From Photobacterium sp. TY1-4 (GTDB taxonomy: Bacteria; Pseudomonadota; Gammaproteobacteria; Enterobacterales; Vibrionaceae): 64,000 bases of DNA. This document shows positions 46,049 through 55,406 of this stretch, one piece after another (positions within the stretch are counted from its first letter, which is position 1; each line of letters begins with the position of its first letter). The stretch lies in NCBI RefSeq assembly GCF_025398175.1, contig NZ_CP099734.1, forward strand, positions 744,001 through 808,000. The letters run 5' to 3'. The translations under genes were made by a program, and so were the position numbers. The notes beneath the pieces are model-generated. The model saw only the letters and a list, made by a program, of their open reading frames with translations, was not told the DNA's origin and did not search any database.

Positions 46049-46843
46049 CTAACTGAGCAGCAGGCTGTCGTCGGCCAGCTCTTCGCCACGCACTTTGCTG
46101 AACATTTCCAGCAGGTGCTTGACGTCCAGTTGCGCGCGCTCTTCACCGTCAACATCCAGCACAATCTCACCCTGGTGCAGCATCACGGTGCGATCGCCAT
46201 AGGCGAGGGCATCTTTCATCGAGTGGGTAACCATCATCACGGTGAGATCAAATTCCGTGACCACTTTCTGGGTCAGGGCCAGCACGAAGGCTGCCATGCG
46301 CGGATCCAGCGCCGCGGTGTGCTCATCGAGCAGCAGCAGTTTGCTGTCGGCCAGCGTCGCCATTACCAGGCTGACCGCCTGGCGCTGGCCGCCGGAGAGC
46401 AGGCCGATGTTGTCCCCGAGGCGATCTTCCAGCCCCAGACCAAGAATGCTGATCCGCTCCTGGAACAGCTTGCGGCGTTTTGAGGACAGGGCCATTTTCC
46501 AGCTGCGGCGGCTGCCGCGCTTATAGGCCAGGGCCATATTTTCCTCGATGGTCAGTGAGCCGCAGGTGCCGGCCAGCGGATCCTGAAACACCCGCGCCGC
46601 GTATTGGGCGCGCTGATGCACCGACTGGGGCGTCACGTCGATATTATCGATCAGCACCTGGCCGCCGACCATCGGCGTCTCGCCGCTGACGGCTCCGAGC
46701 AGGGTTGATTTACCGGCGCCGTTAGAGCCGATCACGGTGACAAACTGCTTCTCGGGCACGGTCATCGAAATGCCCTTCAGCGCCTGGTTTTCCAGAATGG
46801 TCCCTTCGTTGAAGGTGACGCGAATATCATTGAGCTCTATCAT
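46049..46843 (-). CDS. ABC importer ATPase (TrpZ-like)
   Basis: 264-aa ATPase: Walker A GSNGAGKST, Q-loop VFQDPLAGT, signature LLSGGQRQAVSLVMA, Walker B LLLLDEHTAALDP with an Asp-Glu-His, and His switch VTHSM. Third gene of a binding protein-permease-ATPase operon, 9 bp after the permease. This family (COG1101) goes with ABC_sub_bind/TrpX-like receptors. Substrate unknown; tryptophan or another aromatic compound is possible. Confidence 0.9.
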   Translation of the reverse strand: MIELNDIRVTFNEGTILENQALKGISMTVPEKQFVTVIGSNGAGKSTLLGAVSGETPMVGGQVLIDNIDVTPQSVHQRAQYAARVFQDPLAGTCGSLTIEENMALAYKRGSRRSWKMALSSKRRKLFQERISILGLGLEDRLGDNIGLLSGGQRQAVSLVMATLADSKLLLLDEHTAALDPRMAAFVLALTQKVVTEFDLTVMMVTHSMKDALAYGDRTVMLHQGEIVLDVDGEERAQLDVKHLLEMFSKVRGEELADDSLLLS

Positions 46844-46852
46844 TTTTCACCT

Positions 46853-47788
46853 TCACTGTGGTTCAGCCAGCTTTTTTGTGCGGGCCGGTTGCTTGCTCTT
46901 GCGCTTGATGCGGGTTTTCATTTTCGGGGCGATCAGGGCGACAGCCACCAGCAGGGCGGTGATCAGGTTCAGATCGGAGGCCTGCAGGCCGAACATGCCG
47001 CTGCTCAGGGCAAAGGCCACAGCGAGGCGATACAGCACAGAGCCGAGGATCACCGCAACCACCGCGACCCAGATCTTGCGGCCGGGGATCAGGGTTTGTC
47101 CCAGGATCACCGCTGCCAAGCCGACCACGATGGTCCCGACCCCGGAGGTGACATCAGCAAAGCTGTTGGTCTGGGCAAACAGCGCGCCGGAGAAACCGAC
47201 CAGGCCGTTGGACAGCGCCAGGCCAAAATAGGTGTACAGGGCTGTGTTACCGCCCTGCGCGCTGACCATACGGCTGTTGACGCCGGTGGCACGTAGACCG
47301 AGGCCGAAATCACTGCCGAGCAGACGGGTGATGAGCCAGCCACTGCCGATCACCAGGGCCAGTACCACCAGCAGGCGAATCAGGCTGGGATCGAGTCCGG
47401 CATCAAAGGCCAGCATTTCGAACGGGGTGAACAGGGTATCTTCCCCCAGCAGTGCCAGATTCGGACGGCCCATGATCCGAATGTTGATCGAGAACGCGGC
47501 GATCATGGTGAGGATACTGGCCAGCAAGTGCAGAATACCGCAGCGAATGGCAAGGAAGGCGGTCACCAGACCGCACAGGCCGCCAGCCAGAATGGCCAGC
47601 AAGGTGGCGGTCCAGGGATCGATCCCGGCGACGATGGCGGTGGCAGCCACGGCAGCGCCCATCGGGAAACTGCCGTCAACGGTCAGATCAGGGAAATCCA
47701 GGACCCGGAAAGTCAGGTAGACCCCGAGGGCGACCAATCCGTAGACCAGGCCGATTTCCAGGGTACCCAGCAAGGCAAAGAAAGACAT
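46853..47788 (-). CDS. ABC importer permease (TrpY-like)
   Basis: 311-aa permease of the branched-chain/ribose type (COG4120) with about eight hydrophobic segments. The N-terminal FRVLDFPDLTVDGSFPMGAA block is characteristic. The C-terminus is basic. GGAGAATATGG precedes the ATG. Middle gene of the three-gene importer operon. Confidence 0.9.
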   Translation of the reverse strand: MSFFALLGTLEIGLVYGLVALGVYLTFRVLDFPDLTVDGSFPMGAAVAATAIVAGIDPWTATLLAILAGGLCGLVTAFLAIRCGILHLLASILTMIAAFSINIRIMGRPNLALLGEDTLFTPFEMLAFDAGLDPSLIRLLVVLALVIGSGWLITRLLGSDFGLGLRATGVNSRMVSAQGGNTALYTYFGLALSNGLVGFSGALFAQTNSFADVTSGVGTIVVGLAAVILGQTLIPGRKIWVAVVAVILGSVLYRLAVAFALSSGMFGLQASDLNLITALLVAVALIAPKMKTRIKRKSKQPARTKKLAEPQ

Positions 47789-47874
47789 CCATATTCTCCT
47801 TGTCTTTGTATTTCTGTAGGGCTGAGCAGGAACCCGCCAGCGGCATGGCTCCTGCTATCAGATCGTCCCTGCGG

Positions 47875-48858
47875 TTAGTTGGCGACGGACGTCGCACGTG
47901 TCAGCACGGATTCCGGGAAGGTGAACCCGAGCTTTTTCGCTGCTTTCTGGTTCAGGGCCAGGTCTGAGCCTTTGGCGACGCGGACCGGCAGATCAGCGAC
48001 CTTCTTGCCTTTGAGCAGGGCATCCACATACTCCGCGGTCTGGACTCCGACCTGGTAGTAGTCAAAGCCCAGCGCGGCCAGCGCACCGTTTTCGATGTAG
48101 GTGGTCGAGGCGCCGACAATTGGCTTATTGGCTTGGTTGGCCGCATTGACCAGGCCGTCAATGGCACTGGCGACGGTGTTATCGGTCGGGGCGTAAATCA
48201 CATCAGCCTTGGCGGCGACAATCTGCGCGGCAGACTGGACATCGGCACTCTTGAGCGCAGTGCCTTCAACGACTTCCAGCCCTTTGGCGTGGGCGGCTTC
48301 ACGCAGCAGCTCGACCAGGGCAACCGCATTGGCTTCGCCCGGGTTGAAGACCACCCCGATCCGTTTGGCATCAGGCAGCAGCTCTTTCATCAGATCGACA
48401 TGCTGGGCGACCGGCGACAGATCGGACAGGCCGGTCACGTTGCGTTGGGGGTGGTTCATATCTTTCACCAGCTTGGCCCCGAGCGGATCGGTGACGGCGG
48501 TAAATACCACCGGAATCGAACGGGTGGCGGCAGCCAGCGCTTGCGCGGTTGGCGTGGCAATACCGACCAGCACATCCGGTCGTTCACCGACAAACTGCTT
48601 GGCAATCTGGACGGCGATCGCCGGGTTGCCCTGGGCGGTCTGATAAGTAAATTCGAGGTTTTCACCTTCGACATAGCCTTTTTGTTTCAGGCCGTCTAAA
48701 AGACCATTGCGCGCAGCATCAAGTGCCGGATGTTCAACAATTTGCGATACCGCCACTTTGGCGACGTCGGCGAGTGCCATGGGCGCGGTCAGGGCCAGGG
48801 ACGTGGCAACACAGGCGGCAGTAAATAGTTTATTTATCGGATTTTTCTTGAATTCCAT
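47875..48858 (-). CDS. ABC importer periplasmic binding protein (TrpX-like, ABC_sub_bind)
   Basis: 327-aa periplasmic substrate receptor with a cleavable signal peptide ending near AMALA-D (no lipobox). The mature part resembles the PF04392 family: VEHPALDAARNGLLDGLKQKGY, NPAIAVQIAKQFV, STTYIENGALAALGFDYYQVG. AAGGAG lies 9 nt before the ATG. First gene of the operon. The family includes TrpX, so an aromatic amino acid is a guess. Confidence 0.9.
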   Translation of the reverse strand: MEFKKNPINKLFTAACVATSLALTAPMALADVAKVAVSQIVEHPALDAARNGLLDGLKQKGYVEGENLEFTYQTAQGNPAIAVQIAKQFVGERPDVLVGIATPTAQALAAATRSIPVVFTAVTDPLGAKLVKDMNHPQRNVTGLSDLSPVAQHVDLMKELLPDAKRIGVVFNPGEANAVALVELLREAAHAKGLEVVEGTALKSADVQSAAQIVAAKADVIYAPTDNTVASAIDGLVNAANQANKPIVGASTTYIENGALAALGFDYYQVGVQTAEYVDALLKGKKVADLPVRVAKGSDLALNQKAAKKLGFTFPESVLTRATSVAN

Positions 48859-49296
48859 CTCACAAGCTCCTTGCCAGGTAATGTAGTACGGCGCGGGGGA
48901 ATAGCGTGGTTATAAAGTGGGTTCCCTCGGAATATTGTTTTAGCGCAATGTGGAAAGAAAGAACATCTATATTTTAACAAAAATTAAACAAATATCAGGG
49001 CGTTTATGCTGCTCAGTGTTTTTGGAGTGAATAATCTGGCTAATGATAAATTGAATTACAGTTCATTTTTCGAACAAACGTTAAAGCCGTGGTTGAATAT
49101 TCTTATTTGGAATTTGTCGGGTGATCCGGCCCGGCTTTGCTGCCCTTAGTGGGAAACCTGCGGCTTGGCAAGATTTGTTATGCAATGGATGGATTAATCA
49201 GCCAGGCTTATCCGGCCAGGGCGATGTGTTGAATGTCAGAATAACCGCAGGTAGGCAGCCTGCGGCCAGATGGACAAGGGTCAGCTTGCCATAGGA
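48859..49296. other. Upstream region of the ABC operon
   Basis: 438 bp without a gene I can support. It is AT-rich near 48950-49080, where the operon promoter should lie. It ends with a CCGCAGG-N7-CCTGCGG hairpin (49245-49265) that may terminate the ChaN gene. No T tract follows it. Confidence 0.5.
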
Positions 49297-50262
49297 TTAG
49301 CGGGCGGGTTGCGCCGGATAGCATTGGAGCGAGTCATTGCGGCGATGGATCTGGCCCATGGCCGCCATCATTTTGTCCTGATCGACATAAGCCGTCGGCA
49401 GCGGCTGCAGGGTGATCTGGTAGTCGGGTGCCTGGGCATTCCACTCCGTTTGTGCGGTGATCGGGGTGACCATCACCACGTTCAGATTTGGGTTCCGTGA
49501 CTGAATTCGTGAGGCGGTGCCCAGCCCCTCGGCGATGTGGAACCGTCCGGCAATATGCATGATTTGTTTGCCCGGGTGGCGTGCCAGGTAGTTCACCATA
49601 CTCTCGGCCATGGTGTCGTCCCAGGTGGTTTGCGCCGCAAACTGACGGCGGGTTTTGGCTTCATCACCATGGTGCATCGAGGCGTTGAACTTCTCGAGGT
49701 AGGCATCAGGGGTCAGGGTCAGGGACCGGGCCACCCACGGGCGCTCGTTCGCCGGCAGGCGGTCGAGATAGTCGGGGCCGAACTTGCCGATGCAACGGAC
49801 AATCGATTTAGGGGCATTGGCTGCGATCACATCCAGTTGATGTTGCTTGGCAAATTCCACCAGCGGGCGGTAGCTGCCGGTATAGTTGGGCCAGGCATTG
49901 CCTTCTTGGATCAGGGTTTTCTCGCCAATTTCGCCGGCCAGGTACTGGTTGACCACGGTTTGCTTATCCCGGCTGAACTGCTCCATCGACAGGGCCAGGT
50001 TCGGGCTCTGGGCATACAGGGCGGCAAACAGCCGGGTTTGCATCAAGTGTGCGCCCGGATGGCCGTGCCATTCACCGACCAGAATGATGTCGGCGTTCTG
50101 CAGTGCCTGGGCCAGCTCCGGCAGGGTCAGTGCCGCGCCCTGCGGTGAGGTGATGCTGTAATCGTAAAACGTCTGCGGGAGCGGAGTGGTGGGCGTCGCC
50201 GCTGGCTCTGTACTGCAACCGAACAGGAAGCCTGCCAGTCCGAGGGAAAGCCATTTTTTCAT
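49297..50262 (-). CDS. ChaN-family heme/iron-regulated lipoprotein
   Basis: 321-aa predicted lipoprotein (lipobox LFGC, Cys about residue 16). It carries ILVGEWHGHPGAHLMQ and MHIAGRFHIAEGLG, the two conserved histidine regions of the ChaN fold, which in Campylobacter binds two hemes between monomers. Probably linked to heme or iron uptake at the outer membrane (inference). No iron-regulated neighbours here. Confidence 0.9.
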   Translation of the reverse strand: MKKWLSLGLAGFLFGCSTEPAATPTTPLPQTFYDYSITSPQGAALTLPELAQALQNADIILVGEWHGHPGAHLMQTRLFAALYAQSPNLALSMEQFSRDKQTVVNQYLAGEIGEKTLIQEGNAWPNYTGSYRPLVEFAKQHQLDVIAANAPKSIVRCIGKFGPDYLDRLPANERPWVARSLTLTPDAYLEKFNASMHHGDEAKTRRQFAAQTTWDDTMAESMVNYLARHPGKQIMHIAGRFHIAEGLGTASRIQSRNPNLNVVMVTPITAQTEWNAQAPDYQITLQPLPTAYVDQDKMMAAMGQIHRRNDSLQCYPAQPAR

Positions 50263-50389
50263 GAGATCACCATTGGGGTTAAAAGCGCAGGTAACGGACT
50301 GCGGGAACAGGTGTTTGCTGCAATAACTGTAGACGGGGCGGGATCATAAAGGAGAAAAAAATGGAACGCAATCGAAGTGAGAATTATTT

Positions 50390-50411
50390 TCAAAAGGGGC
50401 CAAAGCCCCTT
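50390..50411 (-). terminator. Intrinsic terminator of rlmA
   Basis: On the minus strand AAGGGGC-TTTG-GCCCCTT followed by TTGAAAAT, 11 bp past the rlmA stop. Confidence 0.7.
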
Positions 50412-50421
50412 GTCGATAGGC

Positions 50422-51237
50422 TTACTGTTTGCGATACACCCGGATCATAAAGTCGGTCTCACACGGGAAGTCTGTGCTGGCTGCCAGCTGTTGCCACACG
50501 GCGTCGCTGGTTTTCCAAGCGAACGGGGTCATCTGCATTAGGGCAGTTGCCGCTTCCCCGGACAGGCTCAGCGTATCGTGCAGTTGCTGCTCCTCGACCA
50601 GGGTAAAACCGTCGAGCTGCTCCGGCGCCACATCGTGCAGCCGTACTTCATCGTAAATCAGTGCTTTGAGCTGGTACAGGTGGCGCGCAGCCGGGGTGAC
50701 CGTCAGCACAATGCCGCCGCTGTTGAGGGTACGTTTGAGCTCTTCGGCCTTGCAGGGGGCGTAAATTCGGACGATGCCGTCCAGCGAGTCCTCGGCAAAC
50801 GGCAGCCGGTGGCTGGAAGCGACGCAGAAATGACAGGCCGGATAGCGCTTGGCGGCATAGCGCACTGCGACTTTGGAAATATCCAGACCGTGGACTTCAA
50901 GGCCGGGGTGGCCGACGGCCTCAGCGGTAAACCCGGCGGTGTAGTAACCTTCACCGCAGCCGATATCCAGCAGCCGGACATTGTTGGCCGGCAGGTGGCG
51001 GGCCAGCTGGGCGATCACCGCTTCGCGGAGCGGGGCGTAGTAGCCGGCTTCCAGGAACTGGCGCCGTGCCTGCATCATTTCTTTATTGTCACCCGGATTT
51101 TTCGAGCTCTTATGGTGCGCCGGCATCAGGTTGACATAACCTTCTTTGGCCTGGTCAAACTGGTGATTGTTGTGGCAGCGCCACTGGTTGCCCTCAGAAC
51201 TGAGGGGAGCGTGGCATAAAGGGCATTGGTAAGACAT
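50422..51237 (-). CDS. rlmA: 23S rRNA (guanine-745-N1)-methyltransferase
   Basis: Methylates G745 of 23S rRNA in helix 35. 271 aa: an N-terminal zinc finger (CPLCHAPL...CHNNH), then a Rossmann methyltransferase domain with LLDIGCGEGYYT, HGLDISKVAVRYA and IYAPCKAEELKR. The N-terminal zinc ribbon separates it from ordinary methyltransferases. Monocistronic. Confidence 0.94.
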   Translation of the reverse strand: MSYQCPLCHAPLSSEGNQWRCHNNHQFDQAKEGYVNLMPAHHKSSKNPGDNKEMMQARRQFLEAGYYAPLREAVIAQLARHLPANNVRLLDIGCGEGYYTAGFTAEAVGHPGLEVHGLDISKVAVRYAAKRYPACHFCVASSHRLPFAEDSLDGIVRIYAPCKAEELKRTLNSGGIVLTVTPAARHLYQLKALIYDEVRLHDVAPEQLDGFTLVEEQQLHDTLSLSGEAATALMQMTPFAWKTSDAVWQQLAASTDFPCETDFMIRVYRKQ

Positions 51238-51340
51238 GGGGAAAACCGGGGATGATAAACACAGCCGCCATTGTAATCACCCGCCCCCCGTGCTGCAAGC
51301 CGGAGGGCGGGTTGGTCCGGTGCTGTTGCCCCGGGGGTGT

Positions 51341-52615
51341 TTAGTTGGTGCGAACCTTGTATTCGGCTTTGTCGAGGTTGTGTTTTTTCATTCTCAGATA
51401 CAGCTTTTTACGCGGGATCTGGAGATAGTTGGAGACATCGTTGATCCGCCCGGCAAACAAATAGAGTGCATCTTCAATGATCTGCTTCTCGTAGCTGCCG
51501 ACCAGCTCGTCGAGTGGGCTGCTCATTTGCTCCAGCGGCTTGGTCCGCTCCTGGCCTGCCAGTTTGACGATCCCGATGGCGTACAGCTCGGCGACGTTTT
51601 TCAGCTCCAGCACATTGCCCGGCCATTCATAGCGGCTGAGGGTGTTGAGGTAGGCTTTGTCGATCGACGGCACAGCCTTGCTGAGCTTCTGGCAGCTCTG
51701 TTTCAGGAAATGGCGGAACAGCGGAATAATGTCGCAGTTACGTTGTTTCAGAGACGGGAGCTGGAAGCGGATCTGGCTGAGGAAATAGAACAACTCCGGC
51801 AACAGTTTGTCTTGCTCGACCTGGGCTTCCGGGGTGCCTTCGACCACGGCCAGCACCCGGACTTCTTTCTTGTTCAGTCGCTCCTGCTCCAACAGGAAAC
51901 GGCAGAGCCATTTTTGGGTCTCCTGCGGCATATCCTGCGGATGCATCAGGCACAGGCTGCCGCCGCGGGCGGCGATCATACTGCGCTGGAGATCGGCGGT
52001 ACACTGGATTGAGTCCCCGGCGGTGGTGAGATAGGGACCGTCGCAGAGCTCACTTTTCTGGTGCAGCAAGCGGGCCACGGTATGGCGGCCGACCCCGTGC
52101 GACCCTTCGATCAGCACATCTTTGGTGGTCAGGGCGACTTCGGTAATTTGCTCGCGCAGCCGGACCATCAGCGGACTGTCGCCAATCAGCAACTCGGCGG
52201 TGCTCTGGGTCAGGCTGGCGCGCTGGTCGATCTGCTGCTGGCGTATCGGCAGGTGCTTGTCCAGCAAGGCCAGCAGCTCATTGGGCTGGAGCGGCTTTTG
52301 CAGAAAATCGAGCGCGCCCTTTCTGACCGCATCCACCGCCATCGGGATATCGCCGTGGCCGGTGATCATGATGACTGGCAAATCCGGATCGAGGGCCTTG
52401 ATTTGCGCCAGTAGCTCCATGCCGCTCAGGCCCGGCATGTACATATCGGTGACAATCACGCCCGGCCAGTTTCTGTTCAGCATGTTCATGACCAGGGTTG
52501 GATCGGTGATCGCACAGGCTTTGTAGCCGGAGATTTCCAGCAGCTGTTGGTAAGCATCAACGACATCTTGATCGTCATCGATGACCAGGACTTCAATATC
52601 GTTATTTATTGTCAT
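51341..52615 (-). CDS. NtrC/DctD-type response regulator with degenerate AAA+ domain
   Basis: 424 aa: receiver (about 7-120, Asp57 as phospho-acceptor, acidic D13-D15, T85, K107), AAA+-derived region (about 140-350), Fis-type HTH (about 375-415, GRINDVSNYLQIPRKKLYLR). The AAA+ part is damaged: Walker A reads GSHGVGRH (Lys replaced by Arg177), the GAFTGA loop is absent, and the Walker B site reads GGSLCLMHP with no Asp-Glu pair. RYEWPGNVLELKN is kept. It probably binds DNA and dimerises but cannot activate sigma-54 the usual way. The start overlaps the kinase stop by 14 bp. Confidence 0.9.
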   Translation of the reverse strand: MTINNDIEVLVIDDDQDVVDAYQQLLEISGYKACAITDPTLVMNMLNRNWPGVIVTDMYMPGLSGMELLAQIKALDPDLPVIMITGHGDIPMAVDAVRKGALDFLQKPLQPNELLALLDKHLPIRQQQIDQRASLTQSTAELLIGDSPLMVRLREQITEVALTTKDVLIEGSHGVGRHTVARLLHQKSELCDGPYLTTAGDSIQCTADLQRSMIAARGGSLCLMHPQDMPQETQKWLCRFLLEQERLNKKEVRVLAVVEGTPEAQVEQDKLLPELFYFLSQIRFQLPSLKQRNCDIIPLFRHFLKQSCQKLSKAVPSIDKAYLNTLSRYEWPGNVLELKNVAELYAIGIVKLAGQERTKPLEQMSSPLDELVGSYEKQIIEDALYLFAGRINDVSNYLQIPRKKLYLRMKKHNLDKAEYKVRTN

Positions 52616-54965
52616 AGCAGTTTAACTCCAACACGACCAATGCACCGCCCTGAAGGTTTGAGGCGAGGTAAATATCCCCTTCCAGGCGGCTCAGAATAGA
52701 ACGACAGATGCTCAGCCCGAGGCCGAGCCCGACGTCTTTTGTTGTGGTAAAGGGTACAAAAAGTTGTTCGATAATTTCGGCGCTGAAACCATGGCCGCTG
52801 TCGCTGACGGCCAGCCGCAATCGTTGCCCGTCACCGGGCAGGGCGAAGACGGTGATGGTACGCTTCGACTCGGCAGCCACGGCATCGCAGCTGTTGACCA
52901 GCAGGTTAACCAGCACCTGCTCGAACTGGACCTGATCGGCCAGCACCATCAACTGGGGATCGAGCTCGCTGACGATGGTGGTTTTCTGGACTTTTGCCCG
53001 GCTTTCTACAATCAGCGTTGCCTGTTGTAAGGCTTCTTGCAGGTTGACCGGGGCCAGCGGGCTGTTGGCCGACTGCTTCTTGGCAAAATTGCGCAGGCTG
53101 GCAATGATCCGCCCCATCCGCGAGGTGAGGTTGTCTATTTTGTCCAGGCTGGCCGGCAGTTGGTCCGAACGGCCTTTTTCCAGCGCGACCCGGGTGGCAA
53201 AGACATGGGTTGAAATCGCGCTCAGGGGCTGGTTCAGCTCATGGGCCAGGGAGGTCATGGTCTGACCGACGACGGCCATTTTTGCCGCCTGGATCAGCTC
53301 ATCCTGCGTGGCCCGCAGATCGGCTTCGATCCGCTTGCGGTCCTCAATTTCAGCGTTGAGCTGGCGGTTGCGGTTGATCAGTGACTGGGTCTTGTCGCGC
53401 ACCATGTTTTCCAGCCAGCGGGCGGCATTTTCCTGCTCGGAGATATCGGTCATGGTGATGATCACCTTGTCGCTGCTGCCCTGGCTGAACAAGCGAAAAT
53501 CAAGCCGCAGATAGTGCGTCTTTCCCGAGTGGTGCTCGTGTTTGAGAGTCAGGCTGCAGGCCCCGTTATTGAGCAGCGGGCTGCCGATGGCAAACAGGGC
53601 CTGCAGGCGCTGCTGCATGCTGTCACTGAACAGGCTCCAGAGGGTTTGCTGGTCGGGTGTGCTGCGGTAGCGGAACAGCAACTGGGCACTCGGGTTGACC
53701 GATTCCACCAGCCCCAGCAGGTTGCAGGTAATAATGCTGGCCTGGGTGTTGTTGATCAGGTTGAGCGCGTTGCTTTGCTGCATTTCCTGCATCTGGCTGC
53801 AAAACAGGCGCAGGTTATCGCCCAGCATCCCGATTTCGTCGTCGCCTGAGACTTGCACCTGGGTATCGAGCTGGCCGTTGGCCACCGCGTAGAGATCCTG
53901 GGACAGCAGGTTGAGCCGTTTGACGATCCCGCGGCCGACCAGGTAAATCGACAGGATCACGGACAGACAAATCGATAGCAGCATGGTGCCGAACAGGATC
54001 AGGTTACTGATGGTGATGGTCCGGTGCGCCTGCTCATTCCGCTGGTGCAATTCCCGGTTTTCCTGCTCGACCATCTGTTGGATCAGGATTTCCTGGTTCG
54101 CCAACCGGGTTTGGATCTGATCCTGGTAGCGCGCGATGGTGTTGTGGAGCTCGATATCCTGGCGCAACTGCGTTTCCAGTACCCCGGCCGGGGCGACCAG
54201 CAGGATCATCTCCTTGAGCAGCTCACGATAGGAGGTTGAAGCGGTGTAGTGATTGAGGTTTTGGCCAATCTCGTTGATCTCTTTGATTTTGTTACCGACG
54301 TAATAGAATGCCTTGCCGAGATCCAGGAGATGACGTTGCTGAATGACCTCCTGGACCAGAAGGTAGAGTTCGTTCTCTTTAATGGTGATGGACTGGATAT
54401 AAGAAAACTCCGTCGTCACGTCCTTGATGGCTTCCGGACTGAGGGCGTTGGGCACCACGCTGGTCAGCTGCCATTCGACCTCCTGGCGCAGCGGCGCCAG
54501 TTCATCGACCAGATCTTTGTGCAGCCACTTGAGGGTGTTTTCGGTCTGGGTGACGGCAAAACGATGGGCATTGCGCTGGTAGAGTAGATCGGCGTAGACC
54601 GCGATATCGGCAACCAGGGTCTGGTGCTCGGCCTTGATGGCCTGGTAGTGCTTCAGGTCCGCCGTGTCATGGATAGCGGTACTGATCAAATCCAGTTTGT
54701 CGGTGATCGTCTGCTTGAGTGGCCCATGTTGGACCGGGTCGCGGTTGTTGCTCAGGGCATTGAGCGCTGCTTGCAGCCCGGCGGTATTGCGCTCGAGCCG
54801 GTAGCTGGTCCAGAGGGCCGGCAGGTTTTTATCGACAATGGCTTTGATCTGGGTGTCCAGGGTGTCCCAGTTGATCACGGCAATCATGCTGACACTGATG
54901 GTCAGAAAGGACATAAACGCAATGGCCGTAATGAGCCGGTTCCCGATCGTGTTGCGGATCAGCAT
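52602..54965 (-). CDS. Membrane sensor histidine kinase (DctB/TorS-like architecture)
   Basis: 787-aa kinase: membrane segment (about 10-30), long helical periplasmic sensor (about 31-340), second membrane segment (about 345-368), HAMP (about 370-420), a PAS-like region (about 430-535), a coiled segment, HisKA with the phospho-site LAHELNQPLSAIS, and HATPase with the N-box LVNSCDAV and GLGLGLSICRSIL. The ATG at 54965 follows GGGGAAG. The H-box and G-box match the DctB/NtrB-type kinases that pair with NtrC-like regulators. The ligand is unknown. Confidence 0.92.
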   Translation of the reverse strand: MLIRNTIGNRLITAIAFMSFLTISVSMIAVINWDTLDTQIKAIVDKNLPALWTSYRLERNTAGLQAALNALSNNRDPVQHGPLKQTITDKLDLISTAIHDTADLKHYQAIKAEHQTLVADIAVYADLLYQRNAHRFAVTQTENTLKWLHKDLVDELAPLRQEVEWQLTSVVPNALSPEAIKDVTTEFSYIQSITIKENELYLLVQEVIQQRHLLDLGKAFYYVGNKIKEINEIGQNLNHYTASTSYRELLKEMILLVAPAGVLETQLRQDIELHNTIARYQDQIQTRLANQEILIQQMVEQENRELHQRNEQAHRTITISNLILFGTMLLSICLSVILSIYLVGRGIVKRLNLLSQDLYAVANGQLDTQVQVSGDDEIGMLGDNLRLFCSQMQEMQQSNALNLINNTQASIITCNLLGLVESVNPSAQLLFRYRSTPDQQTLWSLFSDSMQQRLQALFAIGSPLLNNGACSLTLKHEHHSGKTHYLRLDFRLFSQGSSDKVIITMTDISEQENAARWLENMVRDKTQSLINRNRQLNAEIEDRKRIEADLRATQDELIQAAKMAVVGQTMTSLAHELNQPLSAISTHVFATRVALEKGRSDQLPASLDKIDNLTSRMGRIIASLRNFAKKQSANSPLAPVNLQEALQQATLIVESRAKVQKTTIVSELDPQLMVLADQVQFEQVLVNLLVNSCDAVAAESKRTITVFALPGDGQRLRLAVSDSGHGFSAEIIEQLFVPFTTTKDVGLGLGLSICRSILSRLEGDIYLASNLQGGALVVLELNCYDNK

Positions 54966-55406
54966 GTTGCGCACTTCCCCGGCAGAATCGTCTGCAGGAC
55001 GACAAAGGGCGCCCGGTTGAGCGGGCGCGACGCCGGCTCGGCAGGCGCACAAAGAATGAAATACGGCGTTGCGAGAAGGGATCGGCTCATGGCTTCCTGC
55101 GACTGATTGGGCTCGAAGGGTTCAGAGTGCTCAGCTTACTCTGAAGCATTGATGGCGGTGAAAACAGTTTGGTGAAGTTCAATGCCGTTAGCTATTTTTC
55201 GGCCTGCGCCGGAAATGTTGAGTCAAAGTTGACCTGTTTAAAATAAAACTTGGTCAAAGGTCACATTTCCGCACGGGATCGGCGCAGTTTATCGCAGGAG
55301 GCGGGGATGAAGGAATCGAAAAATGGGTCAGGAGATGGGGGGAGAGGTGGCACTAACCGGCGCCCAGGCGCCGGTTGATGCGGATAGTGACAGGAGCTGG
55401 TGGGGC
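54966..55406. other. Intergenic region upstream of the two-component operon
   Basis: 441 bp between two minus-strand genes. It holds a cluster of GTCAA/TTGAC half-sites (55219-55263) and, near yfbU, a perfect 10-bp inverted repeat AACCGGCGCC-CA-GGCGCCGGTT (55355-55376) that may end yfbU transcription. No gene seen. Confidence 0.55.
55219..55263. promoter_or_regulatory. Cluster of TTGAC/GTCAA inverted repeats
   Basis: TTGAGTCAA, then GTCAAAGTTGAC, then TTGACC-N17-GGTCAA ending in GGTCAAAGGTCA. Several overlapping dyads of the same half-site within 45 bp, upstream of the sensor kinase operon. Looks like a regulator-binding region; the protein is not identified. Confidence 0.45.

Noticed and set aside
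50361..50450. 29-codon open frame with a perfect AAGGAG site on the plus strand
   Set aside because: Runs through the rlmA terminator and into rlmA on the other strand; the peptide has no membrane or other recognisable character. Possible but unsupported.
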